Source: an uncultured Oscillospiraceae bacterium
Lineage (GTDB): Bacteria > Bacillota > Clostridia > Oscillospirales > Oscillospiraceae
Direction of reading: 5' to 3'
NCBI GenBank assembly: GCA_934569425.1
Contig: CAKTKM010000014.1
Span: 1 to 19,366, forward strand
Length of the DNA stretch: 19,366 bases
Below the pieces are notes generated by a model. It ran no database searches, was not told the DNA's origin, and saw only the letters and a program-made list of their open reading frames with translations. Position numbers and translations under genes: made by a program. Numbering within the stretch: the first letter of the stretch is position 1; every line of letters starts with the position of its first letter. This document shows positions 1 through 6,839 of this stretch, in pieces.

Positions 1-72
1 CGTTAGCTCAGTAGGTAGAGCACCTGCCTTTTAAGCAGGGTGTCCGGGGTTCGAATCCCCGACGAGGCACCA
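1..72 (+). tRNA. tRNA-Lys(UUU), 5' end cut by window start
   Basis: The cloverleaf is readable. The D arm (GCTC/GAGC), the anticodon stem CCTGC/GCAGG with seven-base loop CTTTTAA (anticodon TTT, Lys), the T arm CGGGG-TTCGAAT-CCCCG, and the 3' acceptor strand ACGAGGC followed by A and an encoded CCA (70-72) are all present. Only the first four bases of the 5' acceptor strand lie outside the window; the remaining CGT pairs with the start of the 3' strand. tRNA 3' ends are common integration targets, which matters because mobile-element debris follows. Confidence 0.97.
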
Positions 73-90
73 AGTTAACAAACAGGTTCA

Positions 91-120
91 GATGCCATGC
101 GGTGAAAACCGCATGGCATC
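91..120 (+). terminator. Perfect 13-bp hairpin after tRNA-Lys
   Basis: Arms 91-103 and 108-120 are perfectly complementary around a GAAA tetraloop (104-107). The following sequence has only a short T run, so this is a weak intrinsic terminator or a 3'-processing/stability hairpin of the tRNA transcript. Confidence 0.6.
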
Positions 121-247
121 AAGCCTTTCCGGGGTTTTCCACACCCCGATTTTACCGGTTTTGAGCATGGATGTCAGAGCCGTCTGAGAGGCGTTCGACG
201 TGATTTGAACCCCTCTTTTTCTGCTTTCTGGCGATAAAATCAGATGT

Positions 248-293
248 AGCCCCCTTTTGTACGAGGAGTTTCCTCGCAAAAGGGGGCTTTTTT
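248..293 (+). terminator. Intrinsic terminator with composite stem
   Basis: Outer arms AGCCCCCTTTTG (248-259) and CAAAAGGGGGCT (277-288) pair perfectly. An inner CGAGGA/TCCTCG stem (262-267/271-276) stacks on them, and a T run follows (288-293). No gene is recognised between the tRNA and this site (73-247), so it may end a longer tRNA transcript or an unrecognised small RNA. Confidence 0.8.
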
Positions 294-316
294 CATAAAA
301 AAGTTTCACAAAGTTT

Positions 317-366
317 AGAGCGTCGGTTTGTTGGTTTCGTAAAACCATCGAACCGGCGCTCTTTTT
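317..366 (+). terminator. Intrinsic terminator
   Basis: Arms AGAGCG-CGGTT (317-327, one T bulged at 323) and AACCGGCGCTCT (351-362) pair, with an inner GGTTT/AAACC stem and a run of T at 362-366. It lies just upstream of the Cys-rich ORF. It insulates that ORF from the tRNA side, or it is a scar of a lost gene. Confidence 0.75.
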
Positions 367-410
367 GCGTTTCAGGACAGATCAAGGGCGGAAGCCCGGA
401 GAGGAGATAT

Positions 411-653
411 ATGCGAAAACCATCAAGGCCGCTGGCGCGGCGGATCGACGAACGACAGCCAGCGCCCTATCAGCAAAAATCACCGGAGCCGGTATTCTGT
501 AATGAGCATGAGCGGTGTCAGGGTTGTCCCTACCCGCGCCACGGTATCGTCTGTTGGCATCGGGACGGAGGCTGTCTGCGCACAGATAGTGTAGTACGGC
601 GGCAGAGAAATGTACAGGTGGAAAATACCGAGAGAAAACTTCTCACAGCATAG
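411..653 (+). CDS. Small Cys-rich protein, function unknown
   Basis: An 80-residue ORF starts at ATG 411 behind a good Shine-Dalgarno (GGAGAGGAG, about 5 nt upstream). The N-terminal third is basic and Pro-rich. The middle carries five cysteines at residues 30, 36, 39, 48 and 55 (spacing C-x5-C-x2-C-x8-C-x6-C) with nearby His 33, 44 and 50, which suggests a small zinc-binding knuckle. There is no signal peptide or membrane segment. I do not recognise the family with confidence; short Cys-rich proteins of this kind are often seen in conjugative elements of gut Firmicutes. It lies between terminators and a broken response-regulator gene, in a stretch that looks like mobile-element debris. The good ribosome site favours a real gene, but a fragment is possible. 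Confidence 0.5.
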   Translation: MRKPSRPLARRIDERQPAPYQQKSPEPVFCNEHERCQGCPYPRHGIVCWHRDGGCLRTDSVVRRQRNVQVENTERKLLTA

Positions 654-724
654 TCATTGAAATATAAGGGCGCAGTAGCTCGTAATTACAAAGTGAAAAT
701 GAAGAAAATTAAAGGAGTGCTCTC

Positions 725-871
725 ATGCATCTTTTGGTAATTGAAGATGAACACGCCCTGTGTGAAACTATCGTCCGCAGCCTGCGACGGCTTGCCTACA
801 GCGTGGACTACTGCTACGACGGGAAGAAGGCGCTGGAACTTCTGGGTAATCTAAGTACCATTCCGAGCTGA
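725..871 (+). pseudogene. Truncated response-regulator receiver domain
   Basis: ATG 725 follows a good Shine-Dalgarno (AAAGGAG, 714-720). The first ~40 residues are a clear OmpR/PhoB-type receiver start: MHLLVIEDEH with the acidic pair Glu7-Asp8, then a helix and the YDGKKALELL segment. The reading then leaves the family and stops at 869-871 after 48 residues. The phospho-acceptor Asp, the switch Thr/Ser, the Lys and the whole DNA-binding domain are missing, so the product cannot work. The break near 845 joins directly to a MATE-transporter fragment. This fits a deletion that removed the rest of the regulator, any partner kinase and the start of the transporter gene. Confidence 0.85.
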
Positions 872-1435
872 AGCTGTTTTCCGCAGAGCATCCCGACGTA
901 CTACAGGAGACGGCGGAGGGCGACGGCATTATGACCGGCAGCGACGCACTGATCTACCGGTTGATCTACAATCTGGCGGACACCTTTTTCATCGGGCAGA
1001 CCCATGACGATTTGCAAGTGGCGGCAGTCTCCCTTGCCACACCGGTTTTCCTGCTGTTTATGTCTGTGGGAACGGTGTTTGGGATCGGCGGCGCCTCGGT
1101 GATTTCCCGTGCCTTGGGCGAAGGACGGAGGGACTATGCGAAAAAGGTCTGCTCGTTCTGTATGTGGTGCTGCGTAGGTGTGGGCATCCTCATGTCTGCG
1201 CTGTTCCTGATTTTCATGGATCAGATTCTCGTCATGATCGGCGCAAGTGCGGAAACCTGGGATTATGTGAGAACCTATCTGATGATTGTGAGCTGCTCCG
1301 GTCCGTTTGTGCTAATCGTCAGCTGCTACTCCAACGTCATCCGCGCCGAGGGGCAGTCCGGCAAGGCGATGATGGGTCAGCTTTTGGGAAATCTCTTGAA
1401 TGTCATTCTTGACCTCATTATGATTCTTGTATTAA
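850..1435 (+). pseudogene. MATE-family efflux transporter, N-terminal half only
   Basis: The frame is open from 850, with the first ATG at 931 and no ribosome site there. From about 955 it matches the MATE (NorM/DinF) family: NLADTFFIGQ at the first helix, LATPVFLLFMSVGTVFGIGGASVISRALGEG, then further hydrophobic helices and YSNVIRAEGQSGKAMMGQLLGN. Similarity stops near codon 168 (about 1435), where an IS200 TnpA fragment begins in another frame. The open frame runs on to a stop at 1675-1677 but that tail is not MATE sequence. MATE proteins have twelve helices and about 450 residues, so roughly 60% is missing. The ~26 codons before the match (850-930) have no family I recognise. This would have been a drug/Na+ antiporter in the cytoplasmic membrane and is now non-functional. 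Confidence 0.85.
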
Positions 1436-1528
1436 GACAACATATGGATCATACTGCGGAAGTTGTGTCAGCAAAAGGGCATAGAAATTATAGAAGCACA
1501 AGCTTGCCCAGAGCACATCCGCATGTAG
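1436..1528 (+). mobile_element. Fragment of an IS200/IS605-type TnpA transposase
   Basis: In the frame starting at 1436 the translation DNIWIILRKLCQQKGIEIIE followed by AQACPEHIRM ends at TAG 1526-1528. This matches the middle of IS200-type Y1 transposases, where the family reads approximately ILRxLCxxKGIEIIEAxACPDHIHM. The HUH metal-binding motif (His-x-His) is here His-Ile-Arg, so the second His is lost. No N-terminus, no catalytic Tyr and no subterminal hairpins are visible. It is a dead scrap marking the break in the MATE gene. The sequence from 1529 to about 1648 is unrecognised. Confidence 0.65.
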
Positions 1529-1648
1529 CAAATGCAAAAAGTGAGGGAGCGGTCTGGTCTGCGTTGCCCTTGCTTTTTGCGTTGGGGATATGTAGCATCG
1601 GTGAGTTTTGTCTTTGGCAGATTAAAGAGACAGAATACACAAATAATG

Positions 1649-1678
1649 TTGCAAAGCACAGGCTGTATATAATATAAT
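1649..1678 (+). promoter_or_regulatory. Candidate promoter of the c-di-GMP phosphorelay operon
   Basis: TTGCAA (1649-1654) and TATAAT (1673-1678, perfect consensus) are separated by 18 bp, about 50 bp upstream of the first start codon of the operon. An overlapping TATAAT at 1668-1673 has a poorer spacer. It lies at the edge of the mobile-element debris, so it may have been recruited by the rearrangement. Confidence 0.55.
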
Positions 1679-1726
1679 AAGCATAAAATGGGGCATTTGT
1701 GAATTTCGGATAAGAAGGTGAACGGT

Positions 1727-3502
1727 GTGGAGCTTCAGGTTCAGGAGCTTGCTTCTCCCATCAAAAAAGACGGCACCGACAGCGCCAACCAAGAGGCCGC
1801 CGCCATTCTGGACAACGCCCGGAAGCAGGCGGCCGCCATCGTGGCCGACGCGAAGGCGGAGGCGGACAAGCTGCGCAGCGATGCCAAGGCGGAGATCGAG
1901 GTATTCAAAAACAGCGCCCGGCTGGACGGCGACACGCTGATCCTCTCCGGACGGGACACGCAGGAGCAGGATGCTGTGACCGGCGCACTCAGCCGGAACC
2001 ACTACGAGCGGGACATGGCGTCAGAGGTGTTCCAGGGCGGGGTGGCGCTGGTGGACGCGGACGATCTGAAGCTATACAACGACATATACGGCCACGCCGC
2101 GGGTGACAGGGTGCTGTGGACGCTGGCGGAGACGATCCGGCGGGAGCTGGGGGATCGCGGTTCGCTGGTACGGTACGGCGGCGATGAATTTCTGGTGCTG
2201 GCCCCCGGCGCGGAGGAGGACGTTTTTACAGCCATGCTGGAGACGGTGCGGCAGCGGATACGCGGCGCGGTGATACCGGGCTGTGGCGACGACATCCGGC
2301 TTACCGTCAGCATCGGGGCGGTGATGGCGCGGCAGGAGACGGTGTCAATGGTGGCATGGCGCGCCGACCGGCTGATGTACCGCGCCAAACGGACAAAGGA
2401 CATGCTGGTGACAGAGCGGGATGCGGCGCACCCGGACGACGGCGAGACGGCGCAGCGGATCCTGATCGTGGACGACGCGCCGCTGAACCGCGCCATACTG
2501 CGGGATATGCTGAGGGAGAACTTTCAGGTGCTGGAGGCCGAGGGCGGCACGGCGTGCTTCGCCCTGCTGGAGAAATACGGCACGGACATCGCGCTGGTGT
2601 TGCTGGATCTAATCATGCCGGAGATGAACGGTATTCAGGTACTGAGGGAGATGCGGCAGCGGGAACTGTTGGACAGCATTCCGGTGATCATGATTACGGC
2701 GGACACCTCGAGAGAGAGTATACGGCAGGCCTATGAACTGGGTGTGTCGGACTACATTGAGCGGCCGTTTGATATTCAGGTGGTGCAGCGGCGTGTGATG
2801 AACACGGTGAAGCTGTATGCGCGGCAGCGGCGGCTGGCGGCGGTACTGGCGCAGCAGAGCAGGACACAGGAGCGGCTCAACGGAATGATGACGGATATGC
2901 TGGCGCGTATCGTGGGCTGCCGCAACGGCGAGGGAACCGGACACGCACGGCGGATTCGGCAGCTGACGGAGCTGCTGCTGGAACGGCTGACGGAAAAAAC
3001 CGGCAAATACTGGCTGACCCTGCAGGATTGCAGACGGATCGGAAGCGCGGCTATGTTCCACGATATTGGAAAGCTGGTCATTCCGGACGAGATCCTCAAC
3101 AAGCCGGGAAAGCTGACACCGGAGGAATTCCACCGTATGAAGGAGCACTGCGTCATCGGCGAGTCGATCCTGCGGAGCATGAAGGACTACCAGGGTGAGC
3201 CGCTGCTGGAGACGGCGGCGGAAATCTGCCGGTGGCACCACGAGCGGATCGATGGCAGGGGCTATCCGGACGGCCTGAAGGGAGCGGAGATCCCCATTGC
3301 GGCACAGGCAGCGGGACTGGCGGACGCGTTCGACGCGCTGGTGAGCCGACGGGCCTATAAGGCACCGTACACCTTTGAAAAGGCTATGGAGATGATCATG
3401 GCGGGCGATTGCGGCGCTTTCAACCCGCTGCTGCTGGAATGCCTGCGGGAATTGCAGAATACACTGCGCCGGGAGGTTTACGGCGGGGAGGCGGGACAAT
3501 GA
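1727..3502 (+). CDS. GGDEF-REC-HD-GYP c-di-GMP enzyme (diguanylate cyclase / response regulator / phosphodiesterase)
   Basis: The protein has 591 residues from GTG 1727, chosen because AGAAGG (1713-1718) sits 8 nt upstream; GTG 1718 in the same frame has no spacing for a ribosome site. Residues ~1-65 are Ala/Glu/Lys-rich coiled coil resembling the N-terminus of V-type ATPase subunit E. A GGDEF domain follows (~80-225) with DAVTGALSRN, the metal-site VDADDLKLYND and intact GGDEF at 151-155; no RxxD inhibitory site is seen before it. A receiver domain (~244-365) has the acidic pair VDD, phospho-Asp 294 (LLDLIMPEMNG) and ITADTS, but Arg346 replaces the usual Lys in ERPFD. An HD-GYP domain (~385-575) has HD at 445-446 and HHERIDGRGYPDG with GYP at 512-514. 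Both making and breaking c-di-GMP are therefore possible, gated by phosphorylation. It is cytoplasmic, first in the operon, and its stop overlaps the next start (ATGA). Confidence 0.93.
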   Translation: MELQVQELASPIKKDGTDSANQEAAAILDNARKQAAAIVADAKAEADKLRSDAKAEIEVFKNSARLDGDTLILSGRDTQEQDAVTGALSRNHYERDMASEVFQGGVALVDADDLKLYNDIYGHAAGDRVLWTLAETIRRELGDRGSLVRYGGDEFLVLAPGAEEDVFTAMLETVRQRIRGAVIPGCGDDIRLTVSIGAVMARQETVSMVAWRADRLMYRAKRTKDMLVTERDAAHPDDGETAQRILIVDDAPLNRAILRDMLRENFQVLEAEGGTACFALLEKYGTDIALVLLDLIMPEMNGIQVLREMRQRELLDSIPVIMITADTSRESIRQAYELGVSDYIERPFDIQVVQRRVMNTVKLYARQRRLAAVLAQQSRTQERLNGMMTDMLARIVGCRNGEGTGHARRIRQLTELLLERLTEKTGKYWLTLQDCRRIGSAAMFHDIGKLVIPDEILNKPGKLTPEEFHRMKEHCVIGESILRSMKDYQGEPLLETAAEICRWHHERIDGRGYPDGLKGAEIPIAAQAAGLADAFDALVSRRAYKAPYTFEKAMEMIMAGDCGAFNPLLLECLRELQNTLRREVYGGEAGQ

Positions 3503-4302
3503 AGCACAAGTGGAGAAGCTGGCTGGCGGCGGCACTGGCGCTGTGTGCGCTGGTGCTGTGCGGCTGCGGCCGGCAGGAGCCGGAGGAAGCGCTGCCGCAG
3601 CTGGTTATCGGCAGCGACAACTATGAGCCATATTTCTATCTGGATGAGGACGGCACCTTTGTCGGTATTGATGTGGAGATCGCCACGGAGGCGTGCCGGC
3701 GCATGGGCTATGCGCCAGCGCTGCGGAAAATCGACTGGCAGAACAAGGACGTGCTGTTGGAGCAGGGTGAGGTGGACTGCCTGTGGGGAAGCTTTTCCAT
3801 GAATGGCCGCGAGGAGCGCTACCGCTGGGCGGGGCCATATATGTGCAGCCGTCAGGTCGTGGTGGTACGCAGTGACAGCAGCATCTACACGCTCAGCGAT
3901 CTGAACGGCAAGCGCATTGCCGTCCAGAACAGTTCCAAGCCGGAGGAACTGTTTCTGCGCCATCAGGTAGCGGGGGTGGAGCAGATAGAAAGCATATACA
4001 GCCTCGCCAGCATGGACGCGGTATTCGCAGCATTGAACAGGGGCTATGTGGACGCTTGCGCCGGCCACGAAACCGCCTACCAGGATTTCATGACCGTTCA
4101 CTTGGGGAGCTGTCGGATCCTGGAGCAGGAGCTGCTGCGGGCGAACCTTGGCGTGGCATTTCATAAGGACGATCAGCGGGGGCTTGACGAGCAGCTGAGC
4201 GCGGTGCTGCGGGAGATGGACGAGGACGGCACAATCGCGGGCATTCTGGCGGAATACGGCGTGAACGCAGAAGCGGCGCTGGCGGAGTTGCGGCATGAGT
4301 AA
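3499..4302 (+). CDS. Family 3 solute-binding lipoprotein (amino-acid type), likely sensor subunit
   Basis: The protein has 267 residues. ATG 3499 overlaps the previous stop by 4 bp, and the frame's upstream extension is shadowed by the preceding gene. The N-terminus is a lipoprotein signal: KHKWR, a hydrophobic stretch, and lipobox LCGC with Cys23 as the lipidated residue. The mature part fits the SBP_bac_3 Venus-flytrap fold: LVIGSDNYEPYFYLDEDGTF, GIDVEIATEACRRMGY, VDCLWGSFSMNGREER, then YTLSDLNGKRIAVQNSS and a C-terminal LAEYGV. Such proteins bind polar amino acids outside the membrane. No ABC permease or ATPase is next to it. It sits between a c-di-GMP enzyme and a kinase, so I infer that it presents ligand to the kinase rather than to a transporter. 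It is a separate-chain counterpart of the SBP domains fused to EvgS/BvgS-type kinases. Confidence 0.9.
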   Translation: MKHKWRSWLAAALALCALVLCGCGRQEPEEALPQLVIGSDNYEPYFYLDEDGTFVGIDVEIATEACRRMGYAPALRKIDWQNKDVLLEQGEVDCLWGSFSMNGREERYRWAGPYMCSRQVVVVRSDSSIYTLSDLNGKRIAVQNSSKPEELFLRHQVAGVEQIESIYSLASMDAVFAALNRGYVDACAGHETAYQDFMTVHLGSCRILEQELLRANLGVAFHKDDQRGLDEQLSAVLREMDEDGTIAGILAEYGVNAEAALAELRHE

Positions 4303-6394
4303 AAAAAGATTTTCCAACAAAACAGCGGCGCTGCTGATGCTGGTCATCGGCATCGTTCTTCTGGCCACGGTGTCTCGGGTGGGAGCGTCCGTCAGTATGC
4401 ACAACGCGCAGGAGACGACGGATCGCACCCTGCAGTACCTCAAGCGCCAGTGTATTGCCTATCGGGAGATCATGACCTCCGATGAGGTAAAGAGCCTTAT
4501 GCGCCTGACAGAGCAGGCCGTAGAGCTGGCTACGGTCGCAACTGAAATGCACGGCGACGGGTATCTGTCCAGATATGCCCGGCGGCAGCGGATAACCGAC
4601 GCGGTGATACTGGACGGCGAGCTGAAGCCGGAGTACGTCTACGGCGGCGGAGAATGGAGCAGCCTTTATACCAGCACCTCCGTCAGCTGCATATTGGACT
4701 GGCCCGAGAAAATATACACCCGGCGTCTGACAAAGGACGGAGCAATCTATGATGTTGCGGCGGTGGCACGGCAGGACGCACCGGGGCTCGTCTTCTGTGC
4801 CAGAGCGCGGGACAGCAATGAGTTGACCGCCTATCAGACCTCACTGGAGAGACTGCTGGCAGGATATGAGTCGTCGTTGAGCGACCGGGCCTATTCGTAT
4901 ATCACCGACGGCGTGACCGTCATCGGGAGCAGCAATGCCGCCCAGCAGGGAAGGCCGGTGGAGGAGATCCCTCTGATCCGCGGGCTGGAAGCGGCAGAGG
5001 GCTGCAGCAACATCACTGCGGTGCGGGACGACGGCCTGTATTTCGGCGCGTGCGGACTGTACGGGGATTTCCGGCTGTATGTGTTTCTGTCGGCGGACTC
5101 CGTGTTTGCACATAGCCGCAACGCGGTCATTATGACCTTCGGCGTCTATATGCTGCTGATGATGGTAAGCATGCTGATACTGCTGCGCACCGATCGGGAT
5201 CGCAAGCAGCAGGAGCGGAACTATCAGCATCAGCTGGAGGAGGAAGTGGCCCGTGCCACCCGTGCGGATCAGGCCAAGACCGATTTCCTGCGCAGCATGA
5301 GCCACGACATCCGCACGCCCATCAACATCATTATGGGTATGCTGGAGATCATCGGACGGAGCCCCGACGACCGGGCGCTGGTGCAAAGCTGCCGCGAGAA
5401 GGCACAGACCGCCGCCCGATACCTGCTGGCACTGGTGAACGATGTGCTGACGCTGAACCGTCTGGCGGACGAGAGCACGGCGTCCGTATCCATGTCCTAC
5501 CGCCTATCGGCGGAGCTGGAGGAGGTCATGACGCTGGCGCAGGCACAGGCAGAGGCGCAGGGCGTCACGCTGAAGATGCAGGAGCTGGCGCTGGAATGCG
5601 ACGAGTTTCAGGGCAACCCGCTGTATCTGCGGCAGGTGGGGCAGAACGTCATCGGCAATGCCATCCGCTACAGTCTCCCCGGCGGCGAGGTGCGCTGCCG
5701 CTTCCGCACAAGGCGCGAGGCCGACGGCAAGTGCCGCCTGACCTTCCTGTGCGAGGATGACGGCGTGGGTATGAGCAGCGAATTCCAGCAGCATATGTTT
5801 GAGGCCTTCGCGCAGGAGAACACCGCCCGCTCCATTGGCGGCGGCGTGGGGCTGGGGCTGGCTGTGGTGAAGCGCGTTGTGGACAGTCTGGGCGGCACCA
5901 TTCAGGTGGACAGTGTCAAAGGCAAAGGCACCCGGGTTGAGATAAACGTTTTTCTGCCCCCCAGCGCCGCGCCGCAGATGGCGGAGGATACCCTGCCCAC
6001 CATCGCCGGCATGCATATTTTAGTGGTGGAGGACAACCAGCTGAACAGGGAAATCGCCGTATATCTGCTGGAGGAGGCGGGGGCGCGGGTGACGCAGGCG
6101 CAGGACGGCCGCGAAGCGGTGCAGGTTTTTGCCGACTCGGCGCAGTGGGAGCTGGACGCGATACTGATAGATATGATGATGCCGGTGATGGACGGTCTGG
6201 AGGCCACCCGCGCCATCCGCTCCATGCGGCGCTGCGACAGTGACATCCCCATCCTTGCCATGACCGCCAACCTGTTTGACGAGGACGTTGCGGCCTGTCT
6301 GGAGGCAGGCATGGACGGCCACGTTCCCAAGCCGTTGAACGCGGCGCAAATGATCCGCGCCATCGCGGAGTGTATCGGGAGAAAACGACCATGA
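4295..6394 (+). CDS. Membrane hybrid sensor histidine kinase (HisKA-HATPase-REC)
   Basis: The protein has 699 residues; its start overlaps the lipoprotein stop by 8 bp. One membrane helix (~11-32) and a second (~275-298) bracket an extracytoplasmic sensor region of about 240 residues that I cannot assign to a family. A short coiled coil follows, then HisKA with phospho-His 337 in MSHDIRTPINIIMG. The HATPase domain has the N box NVIGNAIRYS (~450), G1 DDGVGM (~489) and G2 GGGVGLGLAV (~515). A C-terminal receiver (from ~573) has HILVVEDNQLNRE, phospho-Asp 626 (LIDMMMPVMDG), MTAN and Lys679 (GHVPKPL). All catalytic positions look intact. The next gene is an Hpt protein, so the kinase's own receiver probably hands phosphate to it. 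The neighbouring binding protein is the likely ligand-bearing partner. Confidence 0.95.
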   Translation: MSKKRFSNKTAALLMLVIGIVLLATVSRVGASVSMHNAQETTDRTLQYLKRQCIAYREIMTSDEVKSLMRLTEQAVELATVATEMHGDGYLSRYARRQRITDAVILDGELKPEYVYGGGEWSSLYTSTSVSCILDWPEKIYTRRLTKDGAIYDVAAVARQDAPGLVFCARARDSNELTAYQTSLERLLAGYESSLSDRAYSYITDGVTVIGSSNAAQQGRPVEEIPLIRGLEAAEGCSNITAVRDDGLYFGACGLYGDFRLYVFLSADSVFAHSRNAVIMTFGVYMLLMMVSMLILLRTDRDRKQQERNYQHQLEEEVARATRADQAKTDFLRSMSHDIRTPINIIMGMLEIIGRSPDDRALVQSCREKAQTAARYLLALVNDVLTLNRLADESTASVSMSYRLSAELEEVMTLAQAQAEAQGVTLKMQELALECDEFQGNPLYLRQVGQNVIGNAIRYSLPGGEVRCRFRTRREADGKCRLTFLCEDDGVGMSSEFQQHMFEAFAQENTARSIGGGVGLGLAVVKRVVDSLGGTIQVDSVKGKGTRVEINVFLPPSAAPQMAEDTLPTIAGMHILVVEDNQLNREIAVYLLEEAGARVTQAQDGREAVQVFADSAQWELDAILIDMMMPVMDGLEATRAIRSMRRCDSDIPILAMTANLFDEDVAACLEAGMDGHVPKPLNAAQMIRAIAECIGRKRP

Positions 6395-6738
6395 CACTGG
6401 AGGAATTTTTCCGGCTGACCGGCGGCGATGCCGCCGGCACTGTTTCACGGCTGGGCGGCGCCGCAGCCGCGATGCGCTTTCTGCGGCTGTTCCCGGTGGA
6501 CGGCTCCTTTTCCGCGTTGACCGCCGCGCTGGCGTGGGGCGACGCCGAGGCCGCGTTTCGGGCGGCGCACACCCTGAAGGGCGTGGCGGCCAACCTGGGG
6601 TTGGAGCGTCTTCGGGCGCTGGCCTCGGACATGACGGAGTGCCTGCGGGCGGGCGACAGCGCCGGTGCGCAGGCGCTGCTCCCATCGGCGGAGGCGGCCT
6701 ACCGGCAGGTGCTGGACGGGCTGGACAGGCTGGGATAG
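6391..6738 (+). CDS. Hpt phosphotransfer protein
   Basis: The protein has 115 residues from ATG 6391, overlapping the kinase stop by 4 bp (ATGA). It is an Ala-rich four-helix Hpt protein with the phospho-His motif AAHTLKGVAANLGL (His60). There is no signal or membrane segment, so it acts in the cytoplasm as a free shuttle. It would take phosphate from Asp626 of the hybrid kinase and pass it to a downstream receiver. The only complete unattached receiver nearby is Asp294 of the GGDEF-REC-HD-GYP protein at the head of this operon. It is the last gene of the operon; I see no strong intrinsic terminator between its stop and the next promoter. An upstream GTG (6370) in frame is possible but unneeded. 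Confidence 0.92.
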   Translation: MTLEEFFRLTGGDAAGTVSRLGGAAAAMRFLRLFPVDGSFSALTAALAWGDAEAAFRAAHTLKGVAANLGLERLRALASDMTECLRAGDSAGAQALLPSAEAAYRQVLDGLDRLG

Positions 6739-6787
6739 CCGTCCGGCAGAAATGGGGGGAGCCTGTAAAAAATTCGTCATTTTTTTG

Positions 6788-6819
6788 AAATTTTGTCTTG
6801 ACGAAGAAAGACAAAATTT
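6788..6819. promoter_or_regulatory. Perfect 12-bp inverted repeat over the -35 region (candidate operator)
   Basis: AAATTTTGTCTT (6788-6799) and AAGACAAAATTT (6808-6819) are exact reverse complements separated by 8 bp. The dyad covers the -35 box and most of the spacer of the promoter at 6798-6827, a typical repressor position. It could instead form an RNA hairpin in read-through transcripts from the Hpt side, but no U run follows it. Confidence 0.55.
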
Positions 6820-6827
6820 GCTATAAT
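6798..6827 (+). promoter_or_regulatory. Sigma-A-type promoter of the riboswitch/fibre operon
   Basis: TTGACG (6798-6803) and TATAAT (6822-6827) are separated by 18 bp, giving 11 of 12 consensus bases. Transcription would start near 6834, just ahead of the riboswitch aptamer. The -35 box is embedded in a 12-bp inverted repeat. Confidence 0.85.
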
Positions 6828-6839
6828 GATTTTCAGTCA

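Noticed and set aside
190..225. T-loop-like GGGGTTCAAATC on the minus strand, suggesting a second tRNA
   Set aside because: The flanking bases do not pair into a T stem and no anticodon or acceptor arms are present.
88..348. Minus-strand open frame of 86 codons across the tRNA-downstream hairpins
   Set aside because: It runs through two terminators and a perfect hairpin, has no ribosome site, and its sequence is explained by the inverted repeats.
2609..3535. Minus-strand open frame of 308 codons
   Set aside because: It is antisense to the intact HD-GYP coding region; composition shadow in GC-rich DNA with no family features.
3478..4443. Minus-strand open frame of 321 codons
   Set aside because: It is antisense to the binding lipoprotein and the kinase start, with no ribosome site or domain.
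6769..6787. A6...T7 stretch after the Hpt gene as a terminator
   Set aside because: Only A-T pairs could form the stem, with a 6-7 base loop, so it would be too weak for intrinsic termination.
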